DNA from: Gammaproteobacteria bacterium
GTDB lineage: Bacteria; Pseudomonadota; Gammaproteobacteria; Steroidobacterales; UBA11654
Assembly (NCBI GenBank): GCA_002691465.1
Contig: NZHP01000037.1
Location: 5,031 to 38,139 of the forward strand
Length of the DNA stretch: 33,109 bases
Reading direction: 5' to 3'
The notes beneath the pieces are model-generated. The model was not told the origin of the DNA. It made no database searches and saw nothing but the letters and a program-made list of their open reading frames with translations. The position numbers and the translations under genes are program-made. This document shows, piece by piece, positions 32,998-33,109 of this stretch. Each line of letters starts with the position of its first letter. The first letter of the stretch is position 1.

Positions 32998-33109
32998 TTA
33001 TGATCCTTAAGTATATTTATGTTTGTATCAATGAACTATAACTCATACTTTTGCAACAATATTGAATTAAATATGGAGTGTAAACCTCTGTTTGAGGTTT
33101 GATCAGTCG

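Noticed and set aside
1-33109. CRISPR arrays, transposases, integrases, phage genes, toxin-antitoxin or defence systems
   Set aside because: I looked for regular direct repeats, IS ends and the matching protein motifs and saw none. The tRNA-Ser shows no adjacent integrase or repeated 3' fragment that would mark an attachment site.

Overview
The window reads as a compact, fairly AT-rich chromosome segment from a Gram-negative bacterium. It encodes a TonB-dependent receptor, two lipoproteins, MlaA and MlaC, BepA and SppA. The gene set and low GC suggest a streamlined marine gammaproteobacterium of SAR86-like or related type. That placement is an inference from gene content and style; no taxonomic marker was examined. 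Intergenic space is minimal. All seven convergent gene junctions are separated by 5 bp or less, or overlap.

Layout. Positions 1-2000 hold the 3' end of a dienelactone-hydrolase gene, a small four-helix membrane protein, an exported DUF917 protein and tRNA-Ser(GGA). Positions 2063-5452 hold an acyl-CoA synthetase and a crotonase in one operon, facing a luciferase-like (LLM) oxidoreductase. Positions 5469-8300 hold a TonB-dependent receptor with an intrinsic terminator and a candidate promoter and operator. A small exported protein of unknown function follows at 8459-8839.

Positions 8842-19919 form a catabolic divergon. Leftward run seven tightly coupled genes: biotin-dependent acyl-CoA carboxylase beta and alpha, TetR regulator, AtuA-family protein, crotonase, and two unlike acyl-CoA dehydrogenases. 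Rightward run a TIGR03084-type DinB-like protein and a citronellyl-CoA-dehydrogenase-like enzyme. The two arms share a 64-bp intergenic region with a 9-10-9 bp inverted repeat over a promoter-like sequence. The content resembles the Pseudomonas atu (acyclic terpene) and liu (leucine/isovalerate) pathways. Its gene order differs, its acyl-CoA dehydrogenases form an apparent catalytic/non-catalytic pair, and no HMG-CoA-lyase gene lies in the window. With the adjacent CoA ligase, crotonase, LLM oxidoreductase and outer-membrane receptor, it looks like an island for importing and degrading a methyl-branched lipid, perhaps a terpenoid or steroid side chain. The substrate is not determined by the sequence.

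Positions 19922-24879 are housekeeping and envelope genes: an orphan lipoprotein, a Bcp-type peroxiredoxin, BepA, MlaA, a stand-alone MlaC and class I fructose-bisphosphate aldolase. Positions 25022-31164 are a complete SUF iron-sulfur operon (Rrf2 regulator-sufB-C-D-S-U-T). It has a well-formed promoter and an IscR-like operator over the -10 box. A converging sppA gene (31156-32997) closes the window. Its upstream region, 32998-33109, holds only AT-rich sequence with no promoter I can call.
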